Source of the DNA: Cheilinus undulatus
Taxonomy: Eukaryota > Chordata > Actinopteri > Labriformes > Labridae
Assembly (NCBI RefSeq): GCF_018320785.1
Contig: NC_054872.1
Coordinates: 25,736,541 to 25,800,540, forward strand
DNA length: 64,000 bases
Reading direction: 5' to 3'
Below the pieces are notes generated by a model, which saw nothing but the letters and a program-made list of their open reading frames with translations, was not told where the DNA came from and did not search any database. The position numbers and the translations under genes are program-made. Shown here piece after piece: positions 1-12,188 of the stretch (positions are counted from its first letter, which is position 1; each line of letters opens with the position of its first letter).

Positions 1-1843
1 TCTGTCAGCACTGTGATGCTTGACTGGGTCCTTGCAAAGCCATTCAATTGTGGTGCCTTTCTAAAGTGCTGATAAAGCACATCGCAGAGTGAGAAAAGGT
101 TCTCATCTCAACGCTAGGTAGTGTTCTCTCTTTCATGTCAGGTTGAGACTCATCATTCCTTTGTATTGCAAGTAACTGATTAAAAAGCTGTGTTAAAATC
201 ATGTTTATATCCTAAATAACACATTTCTGACTTGTTCGTCATTTCTCATAATATGCAACATCCAAGACTTAATTATATAAATTCACTACTACTACAGATG
301 GGATAAAAATCTGGGATAAAAATCTTGATTTTGACATTTTAACAGTACATCCTACCACTGCGGTGCATATGTTTCTGCAATCTAGCAGTATGTTATTATA
401 TATAATTTAACTATAGGAAGGAAACTAAGGAAATCATTGGCCTGGAGTATCTAAAAACAACCTCTTCTTCTTTCCTGCTCCTTGTGAATGCTCCTTAGTG
501 AAAACAAAGCCAGGAGGACAACTCTAGCTCTAATGCACTACCACACTGACCCAGTTTTTCAAGTAAATGAATTGCAAAGTGAGACTGCCTAAAGTCAGAC
601 TTGTTAGTGAGCTCGCTCTGTTTCTAACCAGGGACTACCATGACAACCGTTGGAGGTACACTGTTATTGTAGGCCTGTGGCGCTGCAAAAGAGGAAAAAG
701 TGATGAAATACTGTTAAGCTTGTTGTCCTTTTTAAAGTAATCCCCTGCACAATATCATGAAAAGAAGACACCAAACAAAGAAACAATAATATTATCATAC
801 AGAATATGAACGTATCAGTGTTTCTCTTTTGGAAATCTGACTTAAATTCTCAAGTATAAATCAAAGTAACACCTCAGAGAAATGTTTTCTCTGATGGCTT
901 TCTTTCAAAGGAGTGTAATTTGTGGGATTACATGATAAGGACAAGCAGGGCTAACTAGAACATTGGAGGACTGTAACAATAATATGCTGTCCCCTAAACC
1001 TCTCTTTATGAGTAATGAAAATGGGCAAAAAAATGAGTTTACATTTTTTGGTTCCTACAATCATGAAACCAAGATAATAAAGATTACATACTAGGACATG
1101 GTTGGAAAAATATTGGACTTAGCCTATATTGGTAAGGTGATAAAAGATACCTCTCTAAATGGATTATACTGTCGCTCTGTAACTGTTGAAGGCGTAAGCT
1201 AAACTAGCCACCTAATTTATCCGGCCCTCTTGTGAAATGACCCATCAATTTTTAACCTGAAAACTTGGTGAGTTTTCGAGGCCTTTGTAATACAAAGTTT
1301 GTATTGTTCTTAGGCCTATAAGATTTAGATAGGCTTAACGGGGTTAGGTAATTAATAATGAACATCTCGAATGGATTAAAATAACCTACTGTAATTGGGT
1401 AAGGCACTAGCAGATTGTTATACCTCGATAATGTTGCGTCAACTCCTCTTGGAGAAACAAACTCGACGACTTCCGGTTATCATAACAGTTTAGCAGTGGT
1501 ATGTTAAAACCGTTTGTACTGTTCAACTGACAGCAACACCAAGGGGGGTATTTAAGGTTTCAGTTAATTAAACAAAATAGTAATATCTTGCTTTTTTCTA
1601 AGCTGATTTTATGGAAAATAAAAAAGCATTGTGGGCTGTTCTTTGGTTAGAGAGCTAGCAACGTTAACGTTAGGTCCAGCTGAATGTTTTAGCTAGCTAA
1701 TGTTAGCTAATGCCTTAAGAAGCTACAGTTAGCTTGTTTTTTTGTTTGTTTGTTTTTGGGAGGGTTAGCTAGTCAAATAGTGTTATGACAGCACAAATGT
1801 AATACCAACTGTTCTGATAAGTGGTTGTCTTACTTCTTTCCAG
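1..1843. other. left flank, no gene recognised
   Basis: I see no coding exon here that I can support. The stretch is AT-rich non-coding DNA. From about 1640 to 1720 it carries repeated AGCTAGC/GTTAGCTA-type words, a low-complexity composition often seen near gene starts in fish. It lies immediately 5' of the candidate small gene whose first visible exon begins at 1844, so it may hold that gene's promoter or a non-coding exon. That is inference. Confidence 0.4.
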
Positions 1844-3258
1844 CTTTTGGTCCTTAAACTTTGGTTTCCCGGGGTTGTACCACAGTCCGTCTTCTGCCAT
1901 ATGGTTAAGCTTTTTCGCATAAGAGGTGTAGCCAAAATGTGGCATTGGCGTAGGTAAGGGAAATCCGACTCGTTTTATTGAACCAGACCATTTGGCTCAA
2001 CTCGACAAGAAAACCCTTCAGACTCTTAAATGCCTCATTTGGTGCAATTTTGCTTCATACGTCAGTTAAATGTCGTAGTATTTCACACAAATAATATTTG
2101 TGTTTTTACTGGGGATGAACAATGAATTGAAATTTAGATGAAATCGCGATATGTCCTACTGCAATTTTCCCATTGCAGAAGGGGCCATTTCTTTTATGTG
2201 AAATGTGTCAAAATACCAGTTTGACAAATTTTTTGAAGCAAAGATGTTAGCTCTACACACCATGCAAAAGTTGAACGTCAGTTTTTGTTTAGAATGATTT
2301 GCCAAAAATCCTACTTTCCTGACTTCTCTATATTTTTCTTATTAATACAAGACAAGGTAATCATTCTCTTCTATACAATTCATATAAAATTTGCAATTAA
2401 TCATAATAATAGCAATTAGAAATGTTTTCAAAATTGCTCAGTAAATTATTGTGTTCATTATAACAGAATGATTTCTAGCCTGTCTGTTGAGAAATACACG
2501 GGATAAAGAGCTTAGGGCGTAAAACTTAAGGCATTTAAAGCCCAATAATAAATCTTTTAAAAAATGGAATGAGATCAAATGGAAAACTGTTCTGTAATCA
2601 AAATTTGAAATTCTTTTACATCTAATATGTTTCTGTTCTGTTGTGAATAAAAAATAGGCTTAGGAGATTTGCAAATCATTGCATTGTTTTTACTAACATT
2701 TTACACAGCGCCCCGACATTTTTGGACTTGGGGTTGTACTACTTTAGGCATTGTAATTTATTGTGGATCGGTTGTCTTTTGTCATGTCACCAGAATTCAG
2801 TACATCTGTCAAATAGCCACTGTAAATGTAAATTAAGTGCAAGTTTTTCTTCAATCTAGAGAGGACTGCTGGGAGGAAAAAAAAAATCTGAGTTATATCA
2901 AAATTTGAGTTATATCAAGCTTTGTTTTCAAGATGTAATTTGGAAGTGGGTAGATTCTGAAAAAACAGACAGTGAACGTGACGAATGTCATTTATTAAAA
3001 AAAAAAAAAGTGTTTCTGCAACATTAGTGTGACATTCATTAATTCCTTTAATTTCATAATAGCTTAGTATGCTCCCTAGGTGCACTACACAAATCCAAGA
3101 CTGATGCAAAGCAGTGAAGGGCAAAGATTAACTGACAGATGACTTGTACTGATAAATGTTCATCTTTCTACAGAGCTCCTGCATTAACTGCCACTAGTGA
3201 AACAGCCTCCCACTCCAGCAAAAGCTCATCCTGGCTTCCCGACTCCCTTTAACAGAAG
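1844..3258 (+). CDS. candidate two-exon gene for a 43-residue basic protein (unrecognised)
   Basis: Two exon-like blocks join in frame. Block 1 is 1844-1953: a pyrimidine-rich tract and CAG precede it, an ATG lies at 1901, and the donor is AG|GTAAGG. Block 2 is 3174-3258: acceptor TTTCTACAG, stop TAA at 3250-3252, donor-like GTATAT after 3258. Spliced, the reading frame runs from ATG 1901 to TAA 3252 and gives 43 residues: a basic, Trp-containing start (MVKLFRIRGVAKMWHWRR), then a Ser/Thr-rich tail. The frame is also open upstream of the ATG through the rest of block 1, so the protein could start in an earlier exon that I cannot identify. The stop is only 6 nt before the second donor, so 3' UTR splicing would not be expected to trigger decay. 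I do not recognise the family. It could be a microprotein, the first exons of a non-coding RNA, or chance splice sites. Confidence 0.3.
2560..2748 (+). mobile_element. deleted Tc1-family relic
   Basis: The block reads like the same Tc1 family found at 21.2-25.6 kb and 48.4-49.9 kb. About 2561-2620 resembles the part of the transposase gene before the catalytic DE-S motif (compare 25220-25280). It then jumps to the terminal block with 'atttgcaaatcattgcat' and ends in a degraded inverted terminus near 2745. The interior is missing. It lies in the intron of the candidate small gene. Confidence 0.6.
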
Positions 3259-5185
3259 GTATATAGCTTATGCTCATTACCAAGGTAACTACACACTGCT
3301 AGTGACTGTGAATCAATCATTAAACCTTTATATTGTGTGACAAGTAAATGTTGCACAAGGAAATGGATTTATAGTGGCAGCAGACCTTGGCAGTTAGTAT
3401 TAACATGGAGTATACACAGCATGTTTGAAGTGCCGCGACTTGCGTGATGGTAGTATTGCAGGTTGCTTTAATTTTATAGCTTTAGCTAAATACCCAGTTT
3501 AGCACAATTTAACCCAAGTTAGTGTTACTTACTCAGATGAGAATATCTTGATTACCAGCTTGATTTACACATTTGTCAATTTTTGATGCTTTCCCTCTTG
3601 TTTCTCCATTGTTTTTGTCACTCTTAAGTTCTGTTATCTGGGAGGCTGTGATTGGCATCATAACCGTGGTGCTGACATTTTAGTGGAAATCAAATTAGAT
3701 CAAAGTGTGAAGATAATGATTGTAGATTGCCTATTCAATAATGCAGAAAGATTTTCCACACTGGTGTGCCACTAACCATTTAATGTGGTGCTGCCCTCTA
3801 CTGGCCATGAAGAGCAATTACTAGATAGATAGTTAACGTCTTGCATTTCACAGTACATATCAGTTTTTTGCTCTTAGTTTTGAAGGTAGGACTCATGCTC
3901 AGAGAACATATTCAGTCATCTTTATTATCATAAATATCAGTCTGAAAAATAAGGACAACATACAATACAGAATTTTCACAGGGAAATTATACAAATATAT
4001 TGAGATGTGTTTCTGTTTGAAAAACAAATGGTTCAACTTTGATGTTATTTTCACTGTACATGAAGGAGATATGAAAACATACATTAGCTGAGAGTAAGTC
4101 CCGAGGCATATTCCCACTAGTGTCTTGATCGAAGTTGAGGTAAGATAATGTTTAGTTCATCTGAACCACAAAAGAAAGAAGCAAGGCATAATAAAACACT
4201 GCTGATAACAGTGATCAACATGTAGCTTATCACTGATTTCAAACATGTCACAAAAAGAAGATTGCTTTCCTCTTGATACTCTATAAAACTACTATCACTC
4301 TCAATATTGGAAGGAAAGAAAGTTTGGAAACTATTTTATTTTACTAAGTATACAAGCAGATAATTAGTTTAACTTTGAAAGTACATGCCTGATTGAATAT
4401 TTTTGTTATTGTAATCCATAAGCCAGGTATACATGTACAAAAGAAAGGCAAGTGTTTGCTTGATTCATCCACAGAGAAACAAACCAGGGGAAGGACATAC
4501 CTAGTCCTTTCACTTCTGTCCATTAAAAGGGGCGGCTGTTTTTCTGATTTTAATTAATCAAACAATCTCACAACAAGTTCCCTTTGTGTTCCTTCATGGA
4601 CATCCTGGAATATTTCCAAGTGGACGGATCAGTAACATCTATGCCACTTGTACAAGTACAGTCTTGTCTGGTTTGTATCACTGTTTTTTTTCTTTCTTAA
4701 CAACACCAGTTCTGAGTCAAAGTTATAAAAATATCTCCTTTCATACAGGCTTACTTTCAAAAAACCTACGTTACTTTACAGGTTTGTTTGATAACAGTCT
4801 TACAGTAATCCGTCAGGGTTTTGCAAAGGCTTATGCTGATGCCTTTAGGTCCTGTTGTAAGTAAGATCATGACATTTCTCCTTGAGGTACCATTGCTGCA
4901 TTTATTGTAGCCACCTCAACTTATGTACACAAAGGGAGAGCATGTCTCCCACTCTATTTCACCTGAGTTGTTTGCTGCTTTGGCATGTGGCACTGCAGGA
5001 AGAAAGCAACTGAGGTGGGACAGGCACTTGCTGTGTTGTGCTGAAATGAATGGCTAAGTCTGAAGTGAAGTGTTGCAATAAGTTTGCTGTGGGAACAGGA
5101 GGAAGACATTCATTTCACAGGTGCAGAGTAGAGTCAGTGCTGGTTCAAGCATCTTATAGATGGATATGTGGACCATGTCTGCTCC
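3259..5185. other. spacer and probable 3' UTR of the ferroportin-like gene
   Basis: No coding exon is recognised. Because the ferroportin-like gene ends at 5186 on the - strand, its 3' UTR must extend leftwards into this stretch. An AATAAA on the - strand (TTTATT at 3921-3926) is one possible poly(A) signal, but other AT-rich matches exist and I cannot choose between them. Short open frames here show no family resemblance. Confidence 0.35.
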
Positions 5186-5445
5186 TTATGTGTCGAGGCG
5201 GGGTTTTCTCTTGGCTTTGTGTGCATACAAGAAGTACATGATGTGCCCAGTGGTGATAAACAACACAGAAATGATAACAAGAATGCCAAAGTGCTGGGGC
5301 TGTGGAGCAGAGATGACCATGATGAAGTGAAGCAGATCCATCAGGTAGTTCATAGAGCTTTGCACTCCGTTTACAACACCTCTCTCGGACTCACAGATGT
5401 TCTCCTGTAGGAGCTGGGTCACTGTCAGGTCGAAGGACCAAAGAC
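5186..5445 (-). CDS. slc40a1-like: ferroportin-like exon 8 and stop
   Basis: Encodes residues 506-591. It carries [34 protein letters not shown] and GHIMYF, then a short basic tail. Stop at 5186-5188. The tail is much shorter than in human ferroportin, which continues about 25 residues after this point. Confidence 0.95.
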
Positions 5446-8400
5446 CTAAAGCATACATTTTAAATAAGTTTATAAGTTCTCATGTCTATTAAACAAGTCA
5501 AAAGTCTCAATAGCTGGTATCTACTCTGCTCCTCAAACAGCACTGTACTTTTTTACAAGTCGTCCAACATAGGTTATGATGTATTTAAGACGTTCAAACA
5601 TATCAGTGAGTAGAGCAGGATTTGCTTTTGACAGGATTTTTATCCGCTGTAATCACATAAAAGACTTAAAACATTTAACGTTGATGTTTGTCTACTCACC
5701 AATGCGTGCTGTGATGACACCCAAGAACAATAGGATGATAGAGATGTAGGATTCTGGTGCTGTACCAGAGGGCACGTTGTCAAAAAGGAGAGTGTTGTTG
5801 GTCCAGTGGATGGAGGAACGGTCTGGTAGCAGTGGCTGATTACTGCCTCCCCGCAATGGATATGTGTGTTTCTGCCTTTGACTCAACATCCCTCCTAGCT
5901 CAGTAGTGGAGTTGGGACTGACAGGAGGCATCAGCAAGCTAAGGTCCATAGGGCTGCCTGGGGCAAACACAGAGCAGACACACAGTAGCAAGCAGCCAAG
6001 GTGAAGGCAGCTCGAGATGATGCCTGTGTTAACCAGACCGTAGGTCTTCCTCAGTCTGGTGAACATCACAGTGCCCATCAGCCCTGTGATAGCTGAAATA
6101 CCCATCAGAACACTAAGGAGGGAGCCACTAATGCCCTGAGTGTAGGCATACCCAGTGGTGATACAGTCAAAGCCAAGTACTGTGGTGTACAGAAAAGCCA
6201 GACCCATTCCTGCCAGGAAGACAGGCTGGCGGTAGTAGGCCCTCCAGCCATCCTTACAGGTGCTCACCAGCCAGCGAAACCTCCGGAAACACAGTGGCAG
6301 GTCTTTGATTTCCTTTAAGTGCAGGCTTGTGTTGCAGTTACCATCTGTCTGAGGTTGAGGTTGTGCTACATCATCTCCCTCTGATGAAAGAGAAGAATGT
6401 CATCCATCATCAGTTCATCAATTTTAAAGGCCCAAATCCATAGCTGATGTACTTCATCATTTCTACTTCATGTCAAGTTAGAAACCTCTGATCAGTCAGA
6501 CACAGACCATCCACACTAACCTACAAGAAAATTTAGTGTTGCTGAAGGTCTTCAGAGTGTGAACAAATTATTTATAAAAGATCTGACTTTTGGAAAAAGA
6601 AATAAGCAGTTCTTAAGTATCATATTTGACATAAAAGTCCCATTTCTCACAATGTGTGTATTTAATATTGTATTTTACTTCAAATTTGAGTTGATATACT
6701 AAAGTGAGCTTTCAAAGATAAGCATTTGATGTAACTGGTATGGGAGACATAAGAGAAAAGCATTTCAGTGGGTGCTATGTTACTGAGTCAAATCACCTTA
6801 CAAAATTTATCGCATACAATAGTAGAAAATTTTTGTGGTAAAAAAAAACTTAAAGCTAACTTATTTTTATGTGACTCCAAGTCAATTTTAACACATTTAA
6901 ATCATAAACTATAACATTAGAGAGAAGTTATGGAACAAAAAACGTCTATCAGTCTATACCTTGTGACCCTCTTCTCTCCATCCTCTGTAGATAGACCTGA
7001 GCCTGATCCTCCTCTGTGAGGGGCGGTTTGATTGAAAGAGCAGGAACAATGCGATACACTCGCGACAAGAAGAAGAACTCCACGATGAGAGACACAAGGT
7101 TCCAGCCCAGGATGAAGCCACAGCCAACTACATTGGAAGCCAGGGTCATGACCTGTCCCACCGCTAGTGGGGCCAGGATGTTAGTCACCTGATCTATCCG
7201 CCTCATGGTTGCATTCATTCCTTTTGTTAGGATCAGAGATACAGAGTTTAATGAGCTTTCATCGGAGGACCTTCAACAAGACCAAAAGTGAACACTGTTA
7301 TCTGAAAGCCAAATATTTATCAGCCACAATGCATGTGATAAACATGCACTACCAAAAATTTGAGCAATGTTTGCAACAATTGGTGCATGTGCATTAAAAA
7401 AATGGTATCCCCTCACCAGCAAGGTGACCTCGGTTGTAGCCTGTGATAACCACAATCCAGTCCCTCTGAATGGCAATGGTTAAGGCTGTGCTTGCAAGGT
7501 TTGCCACATCTGCCAGGACGATCACCACCGTATAACAAACCACCTTGTGTAAGTTTTGCGATGCAACATGTTACTATGACAGCACAGAGTAGCCACAAGC
7601 TCAGAAGCAGAGACAAGAGGGACAAAAGCAGAAGACACAACAGCAGCAATAATGTCTGTGTAATCATCATGGTGAGTATTCTGAACAGGTATGAAATGTA
7701 TTTATTTAAATATGTAGTGTCTACTCACAGTAAGCCATCCATCCCAGATCTGTTCAATCCTTTTTTTATATAAAAACACCAACATGAGCACAACGCTACA
7801 TACTGTCACTGAGATGTTCTGAATGAAGAGAGATGCATGTGCAACTGAAATAGGAGACAGAAGAACAGTTTTAGACCCAGTACATCGATGATATGTTCTA
7901 TTTTCACGAAAAAGTAATGCCAGCCTTCACAGATATGAGTCAGTGGATGTGTATCTCACACCTTGAGTCTTGCTAGTATTGAGTCTTGCTATTAAATCAG
8001 GGACTGATTTACACTTCAGACACCAAGGGAATGCAATAAATCACCTGTCGGGATAGGAAACCAGCAGACTTCTGGGCCCAAGATTCACATCCACTAATCT
8101 ATATCACTCTTCTTTGATTGATTGCATGTTGCATTTTTAAATGGGCGTGAAACTGTTCTGCATACCTTTATTCCTGGGATTACGATCCACCCAGTCTCCA
8201 ATCAAAGCCCCGAGTAGGAGCACTGACCCAGCCACTACCAATCCAAACACAGCCGTCAACAGTAGGTTACGGCCATACAGCTCAATCAGGAACACAGAGA
8301 TTGCAAAGTGCCACATGCGGTCCCCCTGTCAGGGAAAAAATAGTCACCATTGCGTGTTATTTTGCAAGACTCAGTCAACAGTTAGCAATAGTTTACCTTT

Positions 8401-8721
8401 ATTACCGTTATTCAAGTTCTCAAGTGTCATGTATTTCTCTAGTGAATGATCCTTACCCACATTGACAAAGCTCCACTGACATAGATGAGAAACTTGGGAC
8501 CTTTGAGGTAGATAAGAGCTGAACCTTAAAGGAAAAGTATGAAGATGGAATAAGCACACATTAAAAAGAGTGTGCTGCAAACAAATTGGAAAATGTCATG
8601 ATTATTTTTTAGGTTTACCTGGTATACTTATTCCTTTTTTAACTCTTGCATCCCTGATGTCTTCAGACTCAAACTCAACCACAACCCCACCACACTTAGA
8701 GGCATCTGCTCGCTTGGACAT
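5186..8721 (-). CDS. slc40a1-like: ferroportin-family iron exporter, divergent paralogue (8 coding exons, 591 aa)
   Basis: Exons in transcript order are 8619-8721, 8457-8524, 8166-8325, 7729-7844, 7417-7543, 6960-7220, 5700-6380 and 5186-5445. The joined CDS is 1776 nt with every junction in phase and GT-AG introns, giving 591 aa (human ferroportin is 571). The start is ATG 8721, with an in-frame TAG six bases before it if that region is unspliced. Family proteins are multi-pass membrane exporters of ferrous iron. Hallmarks seen: GDRMWHF after TM1 (Asp59 aligns with human Asp39), [36 protein letters not shown] (Cys351 aligns with the hepcidin-contact Cys326), and [15 protein letters not shown] with DLLHFIM (His545 aligns with His507). 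Odd points: the TM1 position of human His32 is Gly52, the N-terminus is about 20 residues longer and unlike the usual one, and the large cytosolic loop (about 250-320) is unlike ordinary Slc40a1. I call it a ferroportin paralogue; orthology is unproven. Confidence 0.93.
5700..6380 (-). CDS. slc40a1-like: ferroportin-like exon 7
   Basis: The longest exon (681 nt). It covers the rest of the cytosolic loop, then [20 protein letters not shown], the hepcidin-site Cys in GFDC, and MFAPGSP-like extracellular sequence ([11 protein letters not shown]) with three NxT sequons (NSTTE, NNT and one in the loop). Donor ATTG|GTGAGT. Confidence 0.95.
6960..7220 (-). CDS. slc40a1-like: ferroportin-like exon 6
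   Basis: Encodes [20 protein letters not shown] through the start of the large cytosolic loop. Acceptor AAAAG|GA, donor CAAG|GTATAG. Confidence 0.95.
7417..7543 (-). CDS. slc40a1-like: ferroportin-like exon 5
   Basis: Encodes [18 protein letters not shown] and then [20 protein letters not shown]. Ferroportins have NIANLAS and IQRDW here. The human GEDRSKLA stretch is replaced by GYNRGHLA. Donor GCTG|GTGAGG. Confidence 0.9.
7729..7844 (-). CDS. slc40a1-like: ferroportin-like exon 4
   Basis: Encodes [13 protein letters not shown] through IWDGWLT, aligning with the KVAQTSLVVQN to YHGWVL part of human ferroportin. Acceptor TATTTCAG, donor ACT|GTGAGT. Confidence 0.9.
8166..8325 (-). CDS. slc40a1-like: ferroportin-like exon 3
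   Basis: Encodes [18 protein letters not shown] through [11 protein letters not shown], the most conserved N-terminal part of the family, including the Asp that aligns with human Asp39. Ends in phase 1 before GTATGC. Confidence 0.93.
8457..8524 (-). CDS. slc40a1-like: ferroportin-like exon 2 (TM1)
   Basis: Encodes [13 protein letters not shown], aligning with the TM1 region of ferroportin. Acceptor TTTAAG|GTTCAG. A second in-frame AG six bases further would start the exon at 8518 and remove two residues. Donor TGG|GTAAGG. Confidence 0.85.
8619..8721 (-). CDS. slc40a1-like: ferroportin-like exon 1
   Basis: Encodes residues 1-34 plus one base. It is a hydrophilic N-terminus rich in Glu, Asp and Lys and does not resemble the usual ferroportin N-terminus. 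Donor CCAG|GTAAAC. Confidence 0.85.
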
Positions 8722-10297
8722 TGCCTAGTGTAGGATCATAGGTCAAAGAAACTGTTGAACTTGTCACACTTGTGTATCAGTGTTGATGGTACAGTATTGC
8801 ACTATTGTAGACTGCAGGATCATAAAGAAGTGAAAGACACTACTTTGTTGTCAATGACAGTAAGAAAGCGTGGGGCCCTTGTTAGCATTAACAGGAATAA
8901 TTCAGTAGATGGCACCAACAATCAACATGTAGTAATCTAACATTAATTTAATTCATTTCTCTCAGTCTATGTAAAATTTAAACTAATACCATTTTGGGCC
9001 AAAAAAAGTACTGCAGTCTCATCAGTGTGTTTGTAACACTATTTTATATACTACAACTTATGTACTTTACATCAATTATTTAATTAAAAAAATTTAAGTA
9101 TAAGAGACTCAAATAATTGCTGCTTACATCAAAATGAAAATTATGAAGCATAAAGGATAATTAGATTCCAACAGTTATTTACCTACAGAAGCACTAAAAA
9201 CAGCATTAGCTTGTCACTTAGCATAGCTCTAAACTGCAGCCATAAGCTGACAACAGTAAAAGTGCTCACAAGTCAGTGCAGGATCAATCATCACCTTTGT
9301 TTTGATGCTGCTCTTAATCCTTGCTGTTGCTCCTCAGCGATGTATCTTGTGCCATGTATTCTACATTAGGATGTTAGTCTTTCCTGAGAGCTGGAATTCA
9401 AGCTGTAGTAGTTTGAAAGGCTTAATAACATCACAGTGTTCAAGTGCACCATTGAATGAAAGTGCCAGAAAAGCAGAACGGGCAGAGGGACAACAAAGGC
9501 AGCCAGCATATTCCACAGCACGTGACACAGGGAGGACAATATCGGCGTCCACCCACACCACAAAAAGCACAACTGTGTAACTCAACTTATGTGCATGGTG
9601 ACTGAGCTCATGCACGCAACCGTCAGGCACACAAGCAGAGTCGTACTATCCACATTCCCACATGCACTGTTGACAGGCTGGAAAGTTACATAGAGGGCAC
9701 ACCATGCAACTCCACATCACTCGTCAAGCCTGCAGGCAACAGGATAGAGTGCACAAAATACATTACATCACATAAAAAAAGCTGTTCATGTGAATGTGTT
9801 ATACAAGATGATGCATTTGTTAAAAGAATAACAAGCAACAGTGATGCAATTAGTACATTAGCATTGCAACATCTCCTTTTGGCTTTGCTAGAAGAGATGG
9901 ACAGAGTAATTCTGGATAGATTTTCTTAGAATTAATAATAGTTTTATGAAGCCATTCAGGGAAGTAATCAGTCAATCATTGACTGTTTAGGTTTAAAACA
10001 GCCTCACAGGAAATTAAATGTCTTCCTTTAAACACATAACACAAACCTCATTTTCATTTCTTGCATTCTGAATTAGTATCAGAGATATTGTCCTCAAATG
10101 ATTTGATCTGGCTGGTTGTGTTTATATTTCCTTGTGCAAATTGAGACAATATGAATGTGTTTAAATTCAGAAAATAGTCTCTATCATTTTGCTTTGGTTA
10201 TGAACATGCTGATTTCATTCATTTAGAAAAAAATAGAACTCATATCTGTGTTGGAACAATGAACAGGTCCCATAAAGGCATAGGGACTCTCTCTAGA
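8722..10297. other. 5' flank of the ferroportin-like gene
   Basis: No coding exon is recognised. The promoter of the ferroportin-like gene must lie here or further right. The bases just before ATG 8721 on the - strand read pyrimidine-rich then CACTAG, so a non-coding 5' exon could splice in there. I looked for an iron-responsive element (CAGTGN loop with a paired stem) on the - strand and saw none that folds convincingly. Confidence 0.35.
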
Positions 10298-10504
10298 TAC
10301 AGTGGGGGAAATAATTATTTGATCTCCTGCTGAATTTGTAAGTTTGCCCACTTACAAAGAAATTAACAGGCTGTAATTTTTATGGTTGTTTACTGATTAT
10401 GGCAATAGACAGAATATCAGGTAAAAATGCATAAAAAAAACCCAAGATAAAAGTTATAAAATGTTGTGCATTGTATTGAGTGAATTAAGTAATCGATCCC
10501 CAAG

Positions 10505-11494
<990 letters not shown>

Positions 11495-11510
11495 TTATAC
11501 ACATGATAAG

Positions 11511-11892
11511 TTAAAGGTGCAGTGTGTAAAATTGGGACTATCAACATCTAACAGTCAATTCTGGAGTGTGATGATCATTTCTCTGGTGATAACTGTGGGA
11601 ACCAGTGAAGTTTAAAAATCAATACATGCTTAACTGTTATTTGGTTCCTTCTATGGTGCCATAGAAACAGGCAAAATGCAAAAATCCAAGATGGCAGCGT
11701 CCTTAGAGGGGACCCTCCCTATGTATGAATAAAAGGCTTATTCTGAATTAATTTAAAACATACATTTAAAAAATGTGTTATCAGATGTTAACACTAATTT
11801 AGATCAATCTACTTGTAAATGTTATGTTTCATTTTAACCAAGCTTGTTTTGCTAAATGCTACTTGGCTAAATATTACACACTGTACCTTTAA
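11511..11892. mobile_element. piggyBac-like MITE nested in the Tc1 element
   Basis: A block of about 380 bp has inverted ends: TTAAAGGTGCAGTGTGTAAA on the left, and the inverted form (one base different over the first 18) on the right, finishing CCTTTAA at 11892. TTAA at both edges fits the TTAA target duplication of piggyBac-type elements. No coding frame of note is inside. It lies between the transposase ATG and the right terminus of the host Tc1 element. Confidence 0.8.
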
Positions 11893-12188
11893 GACCAGGA
11901 GTATTAGTAATTGGTTGATTGTGCACTGCTGTGTGCCACATGGGCACCAGCCAGTCTGTAGGAGCCAGAATTCTGTGTGAGTTGTCTGGGATCGAATACC
12001 TAATTCACTCAATAAAATGCACAACATTTTATAACTTTTATATTGTGTGTTTTTTATGCATTTTTACCTGATATTCTGTCTATTGCCATAATCAGTGAAC
12101 AACAACAAATTCGAGCCTGTTAATTTCTTTGTAAGTGGGCAAACTTACAAATTCAGCAGGGGATCAAATAATTATTTCCCTCGCTGTA

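Noticed and set aside
8722-9700. Iron-responsive element in the 5' region of the ferroportin-like gene
   Set aside because: The only CAGTGC on the - strand that I noticed (near 9663) lacks a pairing stem; a non-coding 5' exon could still carry one elsewhere.
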